From the NCBI RefSeq assembly GCF_001879105.1, contig NZ_MLCF01000002.1, positions 248,001 through 312,000 on the forward strand: a stretch of DNA of 64,000 nucleotides, given 5' to 3'. Shown here in pieces: positions 10,490 to 19,800 of the stretch (within the stretch, counting starts at the first letter, position 1; the number at the start of each line of letters is the position of its first letter). A program made the translations under genes and the position numbers. The notes beneath the pieces were generated by a model that searched no databases, was not told the DNA's origin, and saw only the letters and a list, made by a program, of their open reading frames with translations. Source of the DNA: Mangrovactinospora gilvigrisea (lineage in GTDB: Bacteria > Actinomycetota > Actinomycetes > Streptomycetales > Streptomycetaceae).

Positions 10490-10856
10490 CATCCCGTCGT
10501 GCCGGGCAGCCCGGGTGGAGAATCCGGGGCACGGCACACCCGGCCGGCGCCGAACTGGGATGCGGACCCGACTCTTGCACATCTGCTCCCGCTACCGACG
10601 CCTCCAGGTGCGGCCGCCTCCGGTCGACGGCCGGGAGAGGCCACAGCCGGTGCGCTGCGACTTGGATCCACCGGGGCGCAATCCGGAGTCGGTCCGGTAT
10701 CGCACCGAATGGTAGCGGTGTCGCCCGAACGGACCGGGCTGCCTGGTGGATGCATGGTGCACCGTTTTGACTGTTCGTCAGGTGTGAGAGTGGCGCGCGG
10801 CGGTGCACGACTGCTCTGACGCGCGATTTCCACGAGAACCGCGATCGGAGCATGTC

Positions 10857-12146
10857 ATGACGGATTCTCAGGCCGCCGAGATCGCGCGGCTGCGCGCCCG
10901 GGTGGCCGAGCTGTCCCGGCCGCGCCGGCGCTGGCGCTCGGTGCTGGTCGCGGTGCTGATGGTGCTGGTCTTCGTGCTCACCCCGCTGGCCGTGGTCGCC
11001 TCCTGGAGCTCGGCCTTCATCGGCGACACCGACCGCTTCGTGGCCACCATGGGCCCGCTCGCCGCCGACTCCGACGTCCAGGCGGCCGTCTCGGCGCGGG
11101 CGGCGAGCGCCGTCACCGACCGACTGGACGTCAACTCCCTGCTGCAGCAGGTGGCGCCGGCCGACCGGCCGCGGCTGGAGACCGCCCTGGGGCGGCTTAA
11201 GGGCCCGATCAACAGCGCGGTCCACAGCTTCGTCCAGAAGCAGACCGCGGCGGTCGTGGCCAGCTCCTGGTTCCAGACCTTCTGGCGGGACGCCAACCGG
11301 CGCGCGCACGCCGCGCTGGACAAGGCGCTCACCGGCTCCGGCGGCGGGGCGGTGCAGCTGGCGAACAACCAGGTCGTCATCGACGTCGGCCCGGTGATCG
11401 ACCAGGTCAAGCAGCGGCTGGTCTCCTCCGGGATGACGATCGCCGACAAGATCCCCACCCCGCACACCCAGATCGCGGTCGCCGACGGCAAGAGCCTGGA
11501 GAAGGCCCGCACCTACAACCGCATCCTGCAGATCCTCGGCACCTGGCTGGCCGTGATCGTGCTGGTGCTGGCCGCGGTCGCCGTCTGGCTCTCCCGGCGC
11601 CGGCGGCGGACCGCGGTCACCGCCGCGATCCTGATCGCCGCGGGCGCGCTGCTGCTCGGTCTGGGGCTGCTCATCGGCCGCTCCCTCTACCTCGACAAGC
11701 TCCCGGCCGGCGTCTCCTCGGCCGCCGCGGGCGCCGTCTACGACCAGCTGGTGCACTTCCTGCGCACCGCGGTCCGCACGGTGGCGGTGCTCTTCGCGGC
11801 GGTGGCGCTGGGCACCTGGATCAGCGGGCCCGGCAGGCGGGCCGGACAGGCGCGCGGGCTGTGGTCGTCCGGCATCGACGCCACCCGCGCCGCGGCCGGG
11901 AACATGGGGATGAAGCTGGGCCCGGTGGGCGGCTTCGTGCACCGCTTCAAGCGCTGGCTGATGTGGATCGTCCCGGCCGGCGGCGCGCTGGTGCTGGTGC
12001 TGTGGCCCTACCCGACGGGCTGGGTGGTGGTCGGCATCGTCCTGGTGGTGCTCTTCCTCCTCACCGTCGTGGAGTTCCTCGACGACCGCCCCCGCCCCGC
12101 GGCGCGGGCCGACGGCGCGACGCCGGCACCCGACGCAGCGTCATAA
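10857..12146 (+). CDS. Multi-pass integral membrane protein of unknown function
   Basis: A 429-residue protein. The ATG at 10857 has CGGAG 6 bases upstream. After a short cytoplasmic coiled start (residues 1-20) there is a transmembrane segment around 27-50, then a long Ala-rich extracytoplasmic region of about 175 residues containing SSAFIGDTDRFVATMGPL. Three further membrane segments follow (about 220-245, 255-280 and 305-325) and a final pair near 370-410. Similar membrane proteins occur widely in Streptomyces, but I know no assigned function. It leads a short plus-strand run with the SHOCT protein and the DUF6325-like protein. Confidence 0.8.
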   Translation: MTDSQAAEIARLRARVAELSRPRRRWRSVLVAVLMVLVFVLTPLAVVASWSSAFIGDTDRFVATMGPLAADSDVQAAVSARAASAVTDRLDVNSLLQQVAPADRPRLETALGRLKGPINSAVHSFVQKQTAAVVASSWFQTFWRDANRRAHAALDKALTGSGGGAVQLANNQVVIDVGPVIDQVKQRLVSSGMTIADKIPTPHTQIAVADGKSLEKARTYNRILQILGTWLAVIVLVLAAVAVWLSRRRRRTAVTAAILIAAGALLLGLGLLIGRSLYLDKLPAGVSSAAAGAVYDQLVHFLRTAVRTVAVLFAAVALGTWISGPGRRAGQARGLWSSGIDATRAAAGNMGMKLGPVGGFVHRFKRWLMWIVPAGGALVLVLWPYPTGWVVVGIVLVVLFLLTVVEFLDDRPRPAARADGATPAPDAAS

Positions 12147-12308
12147 GCCCGGCCGCACCGGCCGCGCCAGTCGCCGCCGCGATCTCAAGGCACGCCCAGC
12201 GAGGTCCGAAGGATGAGCCGACGGAGTGTCAGCCAAGTGGCATTAGTGCGATTTGTCTGTTTGGATCGGGCGAAGCCCTCCGTCCGGAGGGTGCTCAAGG
12301 AGGATCCG

Positions 12309-12737
12309 ATGTCGAACTATCCGCTCCTCAACATCTTCTGGACCATGGCCGAGCTCTTCATCTGGATCCTGTGGCTCTTCCTGCTGATCCGGATCATCTC
12401 CGACATCTTCCGCAGCGAGGACCTCGGCGGCTGGGGCAAGGCCGGCTGGACGGTGCTCGTCATCCTGCTGCCCTTCATCGGCGTACTGGCCTACCTGATC
12501 GCCCGCGGCCGCACCATGCACGAGCGGGACGTCAAGCAGCAGCAGAAGATGGACGACGCCTTCAAGAAGTACGTCCGCGACGCGGCCGCCTCCCCCGACG
12601 CCGACGGCTCGACCTCCGGCTCCGGTTCCGGCTCCGGCTCGCACGCCGACGAGCTCTCCCGCCTCGCCGAGCTGCGCTCCTCCGGGGCGCTCACCGAGGA
12701 GGAGTTCCAGAAGGCCAAGGACAAGATCCTCGCCTGA
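12309..12737 (+). CDS. PLDc_N plus SHOCT small membrane protein
   Basis: A 142-residue protein. AAGGAGG is 4-5 bases before the ATG at 12309, which decides the start over earlier in-frame codons. Two transmembrane helices (about 8-28 and 45-65) form a PLDc_N-type membrane domain. After a charged linker and a Ser-Gly tract, the last 30 residues are a SHOCT domain (ELSRLAELRSSGALTEEEFQ). SHOCT is a short C-terminal oligomerisation/recruitment motif found on many actinobacterial membrane proteins. Its function here is unknown; the neighbours are membrane or stress-type proteins. Confidence 0.88.
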   Translation: MSNYPLLNIFWTMAELFIWILWLFLLIRIISDIFRSEDLGGWGKAGWTVLVILLPFIGVLAYLIARGRTMHERDVKQQQKMDDAFKKYVRDAAASPDADGSTSGSGSGSGSHADELSRLAELRSSGALTEEEFQKAKDKILA

Positions 12738-12779
12738 CCCGGCCCCACACCGCGATCCGGCATGGCTGCGGGAGACCCG

Positions 12780-13283
12780 ATGGACCCGGTCCAGTTCCTT
12801 GTCCTCGCCTTTCCCGGCAAACGGCCCACCCGCCAGGCCATGGCGGAGGTGACGGCACTTCAGTTCGGCGGGCGGGTCATCGATACGCTCCTGGTCAGCA
12901 AGGACCTGTACGGCGAGATCCACACCGTCGAGGCGGTGGACCTTCCCGACCTCCACGAGGTCGCTTACGGCCCGGACATCGTCCACCTGATCGGCCCCGA
13001 CGACGCCAAGGAGTGCGCCGCCCTGCTGGAGCCCGGGCAGTGCGCACTGCTGGCGCTGATCGAGCACCGCTGGTCCGCACGAATGGTGCGGGCAGTCCAG
13101 GAGGACCACGCACGGCTGGCTGCCTCGACGTGTATCCCCGTGGAGCATGTGGAACAGGCGCGTACCGCGCTCGTAGCCGCGCAACATGCTTCTGACAGGC
13201 TGTTTCATCGGCCCGAGCGCCCCATCGCACGCAGTGCGATCGTCCGGCCCACAGGTGCACCGGTCAACTTGACCCGGTCCTAA
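12780..13283 (+). CDS. DUF6325-like protein, 3' end altered by an IS605-type element
   Basis: The open frame gives 167 residues from the ATG at 12780 (GGGAG 5 bases upstream; an earlier ATG at 12762 is less likely). Residues 1-125 resemble the DUF1269/DUF6325 group: it opens VQFLVLAFPG, contains IVHLIGPDDAKECAALLEPG, then ALLALIEHRWSARMVRAVQE. These are small cytoplasmic proteins of unknown role, often beside SHOCT proteins. The last few codons and the TAA lie inside the terminal hairpin of the transposable element (13273-13292). The native C-terminus was therefore probably lost or replaced, and a SHOCT fragment on the far side of the element (14889-15170) may be the missing tail. Confidence 0.7.
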   Translation: MDPVQFLVLAFPGKRPTRQAMAEVTALQFGGRVIDTLLVSKDLYGEIHTVEAVDLPDLHEVAYGPDIVHLIGPDDAKECAALLEPGQCALLALIEHRWSARMVRAVQEDHARLAASTCIPVEHVEQARTALVAAQHASDRLFHRPERPIARSAIVRPTGAPVNLTRS

Positions 13284-13450
13284 AGGACCGGGCTTGGAGG
13301 TAGCGCCCGACCGGCTGCCGGGTGGGCTCCTCCGTCCAGACACCCCGACGGGGTGGCAGGGACGCGTGACTCACGCCCCGCGTTCCACACAGCCTCGCCC
13401 TTGTGGGCGATGTTGCGGGAAGCAATCCGGTCGGCGTGGGCAACGACCCC
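13269..13450 (-). ncRNA. Probable omega-RNA (reRNA) overlapping the end of tnpB
   Basis: By analogy with characterised IS605-group elements, the guide RNA should cover the 3' end of tnpB and the element end. Here the minus strand ends in a hairpin at 13292-13273 followed by TCAA at 13272-13269. The guide would then be the flanking sequence from 13268 downward. The 5' end (about 13450) is a guess; no transcript data exist. Confidence 0.5.
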
Positions 13451-14503
13451 GCACCCCTGGCAGATGAAGGTTGCTTGGTCGATACGGTTGCGCGTGTCGA
13501 GGTGGCCGCACTCGGCACAGGTCTGCGAGGTGTAGGCGGGATCGACCAAGACCAGGGGCACGCCTACCCGCCGGGCCTTGTAGACGATGAAGCCTCCGAG
13601 CTGGGCAAAGGCCCAGGAATGGAGCGCGACCCGTTGGGGCCTGCGGAGCCGTACCCTCTGCCGGATCCCCTTGAGGTCTTCCAGGGAGATCCCGCACGAG
13701 GTGCGTTCAGCCTCGGTCACGATCGTCTTGGCGATGACGTGGTTGGTGTTCGTGGCGTGCCGCTGCTCGCGGCCGGAGCGCTGTTTCAACCGGCGCTTCG
13801 CGCTCTTGGTGCGCTTCTTCTGGAGCTTGGCCCGCAGCGCCTGCTGACGCTTGCGGTAGCGGTTGAGACCGCGCCCGGCGGCCCGGAAGCCGGTGGACGT
13901 GGTCGCGATGTTGACGATGCCCAGATCCACGCCGACGAAGGCGTCCGGCTCGTACGTGGCGGCCTCGGGAACCTCGCAGGTGGCCACCAGGTAGAAGACG
14001 CCGTCCCGCTCGATCAGGTCGCTCTCGCCCTTCCGGTACTGCCGGAGCGTGGTGAGCGCGCCGGCGGAGCAGGCGAACCGGACGTTCTTCAACCGCCCGG
14101 CAGTGGTCCAGATCGAAACGGTCCGCGCGTCGTAGTTCCAGCTCAAACACCGGTCGTCGTACGGCTGCGCGGCCCGGGGTCGGAAGGCGATCGGCTTGGA
14201 CTCGACCTTGGTCCGGCGCCTGCTGCCGGGCTTGCCGTAGGTGCCGGCCCGGATGTTGGCGTGCAGCGTGGTGTAGGCGTCGCGCACCTTCTTGATCACG
14301 TGCTGCGCGGCCTGCGCCCCGAGCCCCGCGGCCTTCAGATGGGCGTAGGTGTGCTTGCGCAGCTCGTACTCGCGCGGCACACCGTGGGCGAACGCCACCG
14401 TCGAGACCCAGCACGCCAGCTGGTTGACCGTGCGCAGGGTCGCCGACAACGCGGCGGCCTGGTCGGCCTCCGGTATCAGCTTCACCTGCGTCACCAGCTT
14501 CAT
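13280..14503 (-). CDS. tnpB: TnpB, RNA-guided nuclease of an IS605-type element
   Basis: A 407-residue IS605 OrfB/TnpB protein, of the usual length. RuvC-like residues are visible: Asp193 in VGVDLGIVN, Glu275 in ISLEDLKG and Asp358 in HADRIASRN. Between them is a four-Cys zinc ribbon (Cys329/332 and Cys348/351). TnpB proteins are guided by an omega-RNA made from the 3' end of their own gene and the element end, and cut DNA next to a short motif to keep the element in place. The stop codon falls inside the terminal hairpin, as expected if the omega-RNA overlaps the coding end. Nothing suggests inactivation. Confidence 0.93.
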   Translation of the reverse strand: MKLVTQVKLIPEADQAAALSATLRTVNQLACWVSTVAFAHGVPREYELRKHTYAHLKAAGLGAQAAQHVIKKVRDAYTTLHANIRAGTYGKPGSRRRTKVESKPIAFRPRAAQPYDDRCLSWNYDARTVSIWTTAGRLKNVRFACSAGALTTLRQYRKGESDLIERDGVFYLVATCEVPEAATYEPDAFVGVDLGIVNIATTSTGFRAAGRGLNRYRKRQQALRAKLQKKRTKSAKRRLKQRSGREQRHATNTNHVIAKTIVTEAERTSCGISLEDLKGIRQRVRLRRPQRVALHSWAFAQLGGFIVYKARRVGVPLVLVDPAYTSQTCAECGHLDTRNRIDQATFICQGCGVVAHADRIASRNIAHKGEAVWNAGRESRVPATPSGCLDGGAHPAAGRALPPSPVL

Positions 14504-14639
14504 GCCGTCAAGCTAGCGGCCGGCACCGACAACCGATCCAGCCAGGGAAGCCGCGCACGTCACAGCAGTCCAAGCATGCAACGTCTTCACCGTGGTTGAT
14601 GCCCTGCCTGCCCACTTGGTCCCCACGCCCAACTACCGG

Positions 14640-14821
14640 CGCCGATCGGCTCCCTCGCAGGGCGTCTCGGCCCGCAGACTCGGCCAGGGGTTCCCCAGCC
14701 ACATCCGCGGGTGCCGGTCGGGCGAACCATTCTGGCCCCCTCCTACTTCGCCGCCTCATGCGGAGTCGCACCGCTCGCCGTGGTGAACGAGTACATCGAA
14801 AACCAGAAACGCCCCGGCTGA
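14640..14821 (+). pseudogene. tnpA: Remnant of IS200/IS605 Y1 transposase tnpA
   Basis: Two frames together give the C-terminal third of a Y1 (HUH) transposase: SQGVSARRLGQGFPSHIRG in one frame and, after a shift near 14735, APSYFAASCGVAPLAVVNEY followed by IENQKRPG and the stop at 14819-14821. The Tyr of EYIENQ corresponds to the catalytic Tyr of the family. The N-terminal part with the HUH motif is absent. It cannot encode an active transposase. Confidence 0.8.
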
Positions 14822-14888
14822 GGTCGACAGTACCGATCCGTGCGCCCGTACAGGTCAGAGCAGTCTTGAGAAGCGATTCCTCCCGGGC

Positions 14889-15170
14889 GTGAACGCCCGG
14901 GGTTCCTCGCTAGATCCTGCTGAATCGCGGCATGCTGAGGAACAAGACTTCGTCCGCCTCACCGCTGCAGCGGATGCCGACCAGCGCGAGCAGTGCCCGG
15001 GTCCGCCTGCCGTGCAGGATCAGCCACCGGTTCGCCCGGCAGCCGTTCCGCCGGCGCCGGGTTCCGCGTCGGGCGTCGCCGAACGGCTCACCCGGCTGGG
15101 CGAGATGTTGGACCGGGGCCTGCTGACGCCCGAGGAGTTCGGCACCGCGAAGGCCGCGCTGCTGCGTTGA
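14889..15170 (+). pseudogene. SHOCT-domain fragment beside the IS605-type element
   Basis: An open frame of 93 codons begins at a GTG inside the element's terminal hairpin. It has no convincing start of its own, then a Pro/Ala-rich linker, and ends with a clear SHOCT domain (VAERLTRLGEMLDRGLLTPE through KAALLR). It is probably the 3' part of a gene cut by the element, perhaps the DUF6325-like gene at 12780 or a separate small SHOCT gene. If the GTG is used, it could still make a 93-residue protein. Confidence 0.6.
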
Positions 15171-15453
15171 CCCCTGCCCGATCCATCGGTGGGTTCCCTG
15201 CCTTGGCACATGGTGAGCTTCCGAGCCGTCTCCTGGCTACATGAAGTGCCGCATCATCGGTGCCCCGCCAGTAGCCATCGGCGAGTGACCAGCGCGGGTG
15301 CGCGAGTCTCCGGTCGCCAACAGGCCGCGGCGCGCCCAAGGGCCGAGGCCTTGGGAGTGCGGCTGGGGCGGGGTGGACTGGTTCGCAGACCTCGGGGCCC
15401 CGGCCCGGTGCGGGTCTCCCCTTGCGTGGCAACGTCGCGTTACCGAGGGAGAG

Positions 15454-16539
15454 CTATGGGCGTGGTGCCGAGTAGTCGACCAGGAGCAGGGCCGAATCGT
15501 CGCTCGGCCCCGGTCCGGCGTGGCGGTCGGCATCGCTGCGCAGCTGCTTCAGGGCGGACGCCGGGTCCGGTTCGGCGAGCGGCGCGGCGGCCTGCTCGAG
15601 CAGGGGATAGAAATCGCCGTTGCGGTCGCGGGCTTCGGACAGCCCGTCGGTGTAGAACAGCACGCGCTCGCCCGGCGCGAGGGTGAAGCGCGCCGTCGGC
15701 GCCGGTTCGTCGGCCCGGGCCAAGGCGGCCATGCCGAAGGGAAGGGCGGGGGCTGGGGGCTCGGCGAGTTCAGCCTCACCCTGGCGGTCGGATGCGCCTC
15801 GTACCAGCAGCGGGGCCGGATGCCCCCGGTTGAGCAGTTCCATGGTGCCGTCGTAGCTGAGGTCAGCGACGACCGCGGTCACGAATCGCTCGCCGTCGGC
15901 CGACCGGTCCAGAGCACGTTCGATGCGTTCCTCCACCTCCTGCAGGCTGTCGGCGTACGGCGCCGACTCGCGGAAGGCGGCGATCACCGTGCCGGCGATG
16001 CGGACGGCCCCGAGCCCTTTGCCCTGCACGTCGGCCACAATCAGCCGAACCCGGTCGGGCAGGACGACCGCGGCATACAGATCTCCGCCGACACGGCAGC
16101 TGCGGGCGGCGGAGACGTAGGAGGCACTCAGTCTCAGGGGCCCGGCCCGCCGCGGCGGCGCCGGCAGGAGGAAGCCTTCCAGGGCCCGGGCCACGGCCCG
16201 TACGTCGACCAGTTCGCTTTCGGCTCGTTGTCGTCGTGCCGCTGCGTAGGCGGCGCCGGCGGTGACGTAGCCGATCGCCAGGAGCGCCACGTACACGCGC
16301 ACGTGGCCCAGGATTCCGGTGATGGCGGCGGAGGCGAGGCACAGAGCGGCCGCGACGAGCCCCATTGCCACGACGGATCGGATCGGGCTGCGGGCGGCGG
16401 CCAGAGCTGGCCCTGCTGCATAGACTGGGAGTAGCCCTACATCGCTGCCGGCTCCGTAGTCGGCAGCGGTGACCAGGGACATCGCTCCTAGCGGCAGCCA
16501 GGTACTCCTGCGGCGTCCGACCGTGGCGGTCTCGGACAT
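15454..16539 (-). CDS. Membrane-bound SpoIIE/PP2C-type protein phosphatase
   Basis: A 361-residue protein. The ATG at 16539 has GGAGG 7 bases upstream. Residues 15-110 contain about three membrane segments. The remainder is a SpoIIE-like PP2M phosphatase domain with the metal-binding Asp motifs GGDLYAAV, VADVQGKGLGAV, FYTDGLSEARD and DDSALLLVDY. In actinomycetes such enzymes dephosphorylate anti-sigma-factor antagonists in stress and developmental switches. No sensor (PAS/GAF) domain and no anti-sigma partner gene are next to it. A related phosphatase lies at the right edge of the window. Confidence 0.88.
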   Translation of the reverse strand: MSETATVGRRRSTWLPLGAMSLVTAADYGAGSDVGLLPVYAAGPALAAARSPIRSVVAMGLVAAALCLASAAITGILGHVRVYVALLAIGYVTAGAAYAAARRQRAESELVDVRAVARALEGFLLPAPPRRAGPLRLSASYVSAARSCRVGGDLYAAVVLPDRVRLIVADVQGKGLGAVRIAGTVIAAFRESAPYADSLQEVEERIERALDRSADGERFVTAVVADLSYDGTMELLNRGHPAPLLVRGASDRQGEAELAEPPAPALPFGMAALARADEPAPTARFTLAPGERVLFYTDGLSEARDRNGDFYPLLEQAAAPLAEPDPASALKQLRSDADRHAGPGPSDDSALLLVDYSAPRP

Positions 16540-16737
16540 CGTGGACCTCCAGGCCGCGCGCCGAAATTTGGATGCCGCACCTCCGACCTGCGGCATCGCG
16601 CAAAAGTTCCCATAAGTATAGAAGATTCGCTTTGCTGCTGTTTGCTGCTGTTTCCTCGCAGTCTTCGAACCGCTACTTCGTTTGGGTCCCGGCGACGCAG
16701 AAGGAAGCAAGGGCCGCCAGCACGACCGCAGCAACGG

Positions 16738-16779
16738 CCGCGGGAGCGGGGCCTCGTCGCCGAGGCTCCGCTCCCGCGG
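16738..16779 (-). terminator. Long hairpin terminator after the giant surface protein gene
   Basis: Nineteen-base arms (16738-16756 and 16761-16779) with one mismatch and a 4-base loop, 55 bases past the stop of the minus-strand gene ending at 16834. It may act on both strands. Confidence 0.8.
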
Positions 16780-16833
16780 TCTTATGGCCGCCTGGTCGTC
16801 GACCGGTTTTGGTTGGTGCCGGGCGGGATGCTC

Positions 16834-19800
16834 CTAGCGGGATCCACGGCGCCGGACCACGGTGGTGACCACGGCCCCGGAGGCGAGCAGCAGGGCGGCG
16901 GCAACGGCCAGGTAGATCGTGCTGTTCGGCGCGCCGGTGTCGGGCAGTGGTCGCACGGGCGCCGCCTGGTCGTTGCCCGGGTGTCCCTGGTGGGACGGCG
17001 CATTGGGCGGGCCGGGAACCTTGGTGGTGGTGGTGCACGGGTCGCAGGTGCTGCCTGACGGGCCGGTGACAGCGTTGGCCAGTACTCGGTCGCCTCGGTC
17101 CGGGTCGTCGACGGTAACGGAGTAGTGGACTGTCACCCTCTGCCGGGCCGGCACCGTTCCGTGCCAGGACAGCTTCGGTGCGGTATAGGAGGTGGCTCCG
17201 GCGGTTGCCGTCGCGTCGGCGTTGTAGTGGGCGTCGTCCAGCACCTTGGTCAGGTCGTCGGTGAAGGTCGCGCCGTCGTATTCGGCGGCGCTGCTGTTGG
17301 CGACGGTGACGGTGTAGGACACCTTCTGGCCCGGCCTGGGTGACGTGGGCGCCGCGGTCTTGGCGATCACCAGGTGGTCTGCGGCGATGGTGGCCGTGTA
17401 GTCCTCCACCTCGCCGGGGCCGCCGAACCCGGCGGGTCGGATCGGCATCAGCGCCCGGTTCCGCTCCAGCGCGGTGTCTCCGAACAGGCGCAGCCGCAGG
17501 TAGGTGCGGCCCGGCTTCATCGGCGTCAGGCCCGTCCAGTGCAGCGTGACGCGGGTGGCGCCGGGGGCGACAGGTGCCTCGGCGCGTTCGGTGGTTTCGA
17601 AGCGGCCGTCGCGGTTGGTGTCGATCCAGCCGGCCACCATTGCGGGTTTGCCGGTGGTGTCGGTGACGCGGAGGGTGAGACTGTAGGTCGGTTGGTGCTG
17701 ATGCAGGATGACGGGGCCGGTGACGGCGTCGTCGTGCTTGTCGAGGTCGGCTTGGGCGTTGGGCTGGCCGTTCTGCTCGGCGCCGATTCCGTGGCCCAGG
17801 TGCAGGCCGGGGGTGATCTCGGCGTAGGCGGCGTTGTGCTTGAGGAGGGTGCCGTAGGAGTCGGGGGCGTCGCCGAAGTCGAAGCCGGGGGTGGGCAGCA
17901 CCACCTGGCAGCGGGGGTCGGAGGTCTCCGGGCGGCAGTTGGATCCGGGCGGGCCGGTGACGCGGTTGATGTAGCGGCCGTTCCCGCTGGGCTTGGCCGT
18001 CACGGTCACCGAGTAGGTGATGGTCGCGGTGGCGCCCTGGGCGAGGTCGCCGCTCCAGGTCACCGTCGGCTCGGTGTAGGCGACGGTGCCGTGGTCGGCC
18101 TTGGCGTCGTCGTTGTAGTCGGCGTCGTCCAGCACCTTGGCCAGGTCGTCGGTGACGACGGCGCCGGGGTAGGCGGCCTGCCCGTCGTTGTGGACGGTGA
18201 GGGTGTAGCCGATGCGGTCGCCGACCTTGGGGTTGTTGATGTCCGCGGTCTTCTCGATGACCAGGGTGGGGATGCCGGTGGTGGTGCGGCAGGCCGGGTC
18301 CTTGCCGCCCTTGGGGCAGTTGCTGCCGGGGGCGGTGACGGCGTTGGTGAGCTTCTTGTCGCCGCCGGGTGGGTCCTGGACGGTGACGGAGTAGGTGACG
18401 GCGACCGTGCCGCCGGCCGGGAGGTCGCCCTTCCAGTGCAGGTGGGGCTTGGTGTAGGTGACGCTGCCGGCGGTGGCCGCGGCGTCGTCGTTGTAGCGGG
18501 CGTCGTCGAGCACCCCGGTGAGGTCGTCGGTGAACGCGGCGCCGGGGTAGGCGGCCTCGGTGCTGTCGTTGCTGACGGTGACGGTGTAGTGGACGGTGTC
18601 GCCGGGCTTGGGGTCGGAGGTGTCCGCGGTCTTGCTGACGGTGAGTGAGGCGATCGGGTTCTCGGTGGTGCACTTCGGGTCGGTCGAGCCGGCCGGGCAG
18701 TTGGAGTCGGGCGGGCCGACGAGGGCGTTCTTCAGGGTGCGGTCGCCGAGTGCGGCCGGGTCGCCGTGGACGGTCACCGAGTAGCGGACGGTGGCGGTTG
18801 CACCGGGCTTGAGGGTGCCGGTCCAGGTCAGCTTCGGCCGGGTGTAGCCGACGGTTCCGGCGCTCGCCTTCGCGTCCTTGTTGTAGACGGCGTCGTCCAG
18901 CACCCCGGCCAGGTCGTCGCTGAGGGCGGCGTCGGTGTAGGCGGCCGTCCCGGCGTTGTGCAGGGTGACGGTGTAGGTGACCTTCTGGCCGGGGACGACG
19001 GGCTCGCCGACCGCGCTCGAGGTCTTGGCGATCTCCAGCAGGGCGACGCCGGTGTCGGTGGCGCAAGCCGTGTCGGCGGAGCCGGGCTCGCAGTTGGACC
19101 CGATCGGGCCGGTGGCGCGGTTCTTCAGGTGCAGGTCGCCCGAGCCGGGGGCGTTGATGCCCACCGAGTAGGTGAGGGTGGCGGTCTGGCCGGCCGCCAG
19201 GTCGCCGGTCCAGGTCAGCGTCGGGGCGCTGTAGGAGACGGCGCCGGCGTCGGCCTTGGCGTCGCCGTTGTAGGCGGCGTCGTCCAGCACCCCGGCCAGG
19301 TTGTCGGTGACGGTCGCGTTCGGGTAGGCGGCCTTGCCGGTGTTGGTGACGGTGAGCGTGTACTCGACGTCGGTGCCGACCTTGCCCAGGCCGGAGGCGT
19401 GGGCCTTCTTGACGATCCGCAGGGCGGCCAGGTCGACGGTGGAGGTGCACGCGGCGTCGGTGGAGCCGGCCGCGCAGTTGGAGCCGGGCGGGCCAACCAC
19501 CGCGTTCACCAGGGCGGAGTCGCCCTCGGCCGCGCCGGTGACGGTCACCGAGTAGGTGATCGTCACCGTCTCGCCGGCCGGGACGTCACCGGTCCAGGTG
19601 AGCGCGTGCCCGGCGACGGCGACGGCGCCGGCGGTGGCCGCGGCGTCGTCGTTGTACTTCGCGTCGTCCAGCACCTTGGCCAGGTCGTCGGTGACCGTCG
19701 CGTTCGGGTAGGCGGCGGTGCCGGTGTTGGCCACGGTGAGGGTGTAGTCGATGCGGTCGCTCGGCTTGGCCTCGGAGGCCGAGGCGGACTTGGTGATCTC

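Larger units (their letters stand above)
13269..14912. mobile_element. IS605-type element with divergent tnpA remnant and tnpB
   Basis: The proposed element holds an intact tnpB on the minus strand and a decayed tnpA on the plus strand, the divergent arrangement of IS605. Each outer end has an 8-base-arm hairpin with a 4-base loop: 13273-13292 (cccggtcc/ggaccggg) and 14882-14901 (cccgggcg/cgcccggg). Terminal hairpins are typical of the IS200/IS605 group, which has no inverted repeats or target duplications. The exact right boundary is a guess. It sits between a DUF6325-like gene and a SHOCT fragment. With tnpA broken it cannot move by itself. Confidence 0.7.

Noticed and set aside
16673-16800. 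A short minus-strand frame with a hydrophobic end beyond the surface protein stop
   Set aside because: It overlaps the terminator hairpin, has no start codon of its own and is the tail of a shadow frame.
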